6,466 bases of DNA from JAGOBX01 sp017999075 [NCBI: Candidatus Babelota bacterium] (lineage in GTDB: Bacteria > JAGOBX01). Shown piece by piece: positions 5,460-6,466 of the stretch. The stretch's first letter is position 1; each line of letters opens with the position of its first letter. The notes under the pieces were generated by a model, which worked only from the letters and a program-made list of their open reading frames with translations, searched no databases and was not told where the DNA came from. The stretch lies in contig JAGOBX010000207.1 of the NCBI GenBank assembly GCA_017999075.1, forward strand, positions 1 to 6,466. Reading direction: 5' to 3'. Made by a program: the position numbers and the translations under genes.

Positions 5460-6466
5460 CTAAATAAGATTCTGCATAATGAATTCTTTGCGTTCAGGAG
5501 TATTGTTCCCCATATAAAAACTCAATATATTGTTAATGACTGTGTCTCTATGAACTTCAATGTCAATCAAACGGATATCTTCGCCTATAAACTGTCCGAA
5601 TTCTTTCGGAGAAATTTCTCCTAGTCCTTTAAACCTTGTAATTTCACAGGATTTTCCAAGTTTTACCATTGCAGCATCACGCTCTTTTTCATCATAACAA
5701 TAAATCGTCTCATTTTTATTCCTTACTCTGAAAATCGGGGTTTCAAGTATGTAAACATGTCCGCCTATAACAAGATTTTTAAAGTATTGAAGGAAAAAAG
5801 TCAGTAGAAGGTTCCTTATATGAAGCCCGTCAACATCAGCATCTGTAGCAATAACTATTTTGTTATATCTAAGAGTTTCATACCCTTCTTCGATATCAAG
5901 AGCTTTCATAATATTATATAATTCTTCATTTTTATATATTGTATTTTGAGGAAGACCAAAACAATTTTTAGGCTTACCTTTCAAAGAAAAAATCGCTTGA
6001 GTATATACATCGCGGCAAGCTATCATGCTTCCGCTTGCAGACTGGCCTTCTGTAATAAATATAGTGGTTTTTTCAGCATCTGCATTTTTATCCGTATAAT
6101 GATACTTGCAGTCGCGAAGATTCGCAATACGCAAAGCTATTTTCTTTGACATTGCTTTTGCTTCACGTTTTACAGCCTGCAAATCTTTACGCAGTTTTTC
6201 ATTCAATAATATTTTTTCTAAAAGTTTTCCGCCTAATTCTTTATTTCTATTTAAAAATAACGCAAGAGAATCTTTTACAGTAGTTACTATCCATTGTTTT
6301 ATTTCAGGATTACCGAGTTTATTTTTTGTTTGAGATTCAAAAATAGGGTTTTTTAATTTTATAGCTATTGCTCCTATCACTCCGTCCCTGACATCAACAC
6401 CGTCGAAATTTTTTTTAGCAAACTCATTTATACCCTTCAAAATTCCTTCTTTAAATGCAGACAGGT
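5460..6466 (-). CDS. parE: Type IIA DNA topoisomerase B subunit (ParE-like), C-terminal part; 5' end outside window
   Basis: The frame is open to the right edge. The first full codon is at 6462-6464, giving 334 residues of the C-terminal half; the ATPase GHKL domain is outside the window. The visible start, LSAFKEGI, is the end of the transducer domain. The TTG at 6438-6440 is internal, not a start. The TOPRIM domain contains Glu139-Gly140-Gln141-Ser142 (fragment numbering) and the metal-binding DADVDG (208-213). LKGKP (161-165), ITRFKGLGEISP (275-286) and the end NTPERKEFIMQNLI follow. The SASGS and TPERKEF wording places it in the Bacteroidota/Chlamydiota/Spirochaetota ParE subfamily, as does the absence of the roughly 170-residue insert found in E. 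coli GyrB. Gln141 replaces the Asp of the usual EGDS motif, at the position of E. coli GyrB Asp426. It is followed after 70 nt by parC, its heterotetramer partner. Confidence 0.95.
   Translation of the reverse strand, partial: LSAFKEGILKGINEFAKKNFDGVDVRDGVIGAIAIKLKNPIFESQTKNKLGNPEIKQWIVTTVKDSLALFLNRNKELGGKLLEKILLNEKLRKDLQAVKREAKAMSKKIALRIANLRDCKYHYTDKNADAEKTTIFITEGQSASGSMIACRDVYTQAIFSLKGKPKNCFGLPQNTIYKNEELYNIMKALDIEEGYETLRYNKIVIATDADVDGLHIRNLLLTFFLQYFKNLVIGGHVYILETPIFRVRNKNETIYCYDEKERDAAMVKLGKSCEITRFKGLGEISPKEFGQFIGEDIRLIDIEVHRDTVINNILSFYMGNNTPERKEFIMQNLI

Noticed and set aside
6438-6440. TTG as a start codon for the B-subunit gene.
   Set aside because: The frame continues upstream with family-consistent residues (LSAFKEGI) to the window edge, so the gene is truncated by the window and TTG is an internal Leu codon.

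Overview
The window is an AT-rich bacterial segment (roughly 30 percent GC by eye). Six protein-coding genes all lie on the minus strand, so transcription runs from the right edge to the left edge. In that order they are: the C-terminal part of a type IIA topoisomerase B subunit (parE-like, cut by the right edge), its A-subunit partner (parC-like, 631 aa), the tRNA adenosine deaminase tadA, the sigma-54 factor rpoN, a STAS-domain protein, and the first 212 residues of an unrecognised exported protein cut by the left edge. No RNA gene, CRISPR array, insertion sequence or plus-strand gene could be supported.

Organism: the ParE/ParC pair belongs to the short subfamily typical of Bacteroidota, Chlamydiota and Spirochaetota. 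Marks of this are the B-subunit ending in TPERKEFIMQNL, SASGS in TOPRIM, and GNRLS at the end of the A subunit. They are not enterobacterial-type GyrB/GyrA or ParE/ParC. The A-subunit N-terminus reads closest, from memory, to chlamydial and spirochaetal sequences. RpoN plus a STAS protein suits a diderm such as a spirochaete or an elusimicrobium-like lineage, but the phylum cannot be fixed from this window.

Layout: parE and parC (right half) are 70 nt apart, with a GC-containing hairpin just before the parC ribosome binding site. Downstream of parC, a promoter with both sigma-70 hexamers matching consensus (TTGACA, 16 bp, TATAAT) starts a second unit, tadA-rpoN-STAS, with gaps of 3 nt and 37 nt. 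Its predicted transcription start falls on the annotated GTG start of tadA, so tadA is either leaderless or starts further in. An 86-nt AT-rich gap with a nested inverted repeat and a weak promoter then precedes the exported-protein gene, which has its own good Shine-Dalgarno site.

How the genes relate: ParE and ParC form one heterotetrameric topoisomerase. TadA makes inosine at the wobble position of tRNA. RpoN would direct activator-dependent transcription. The STAS protein may be a phospho-switched regulator, but no kinase or phosphatase partner is visible. Most of the window is conserved housekeeping content. The points of interest are unusual quinolone-pocket residues in both topoisomerase subunits, a large acidic region and altered RpoN box in sigma-54, the tadA start, and the two unexplained leftmost proteins. 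I see no clear novel defence or mobile system.
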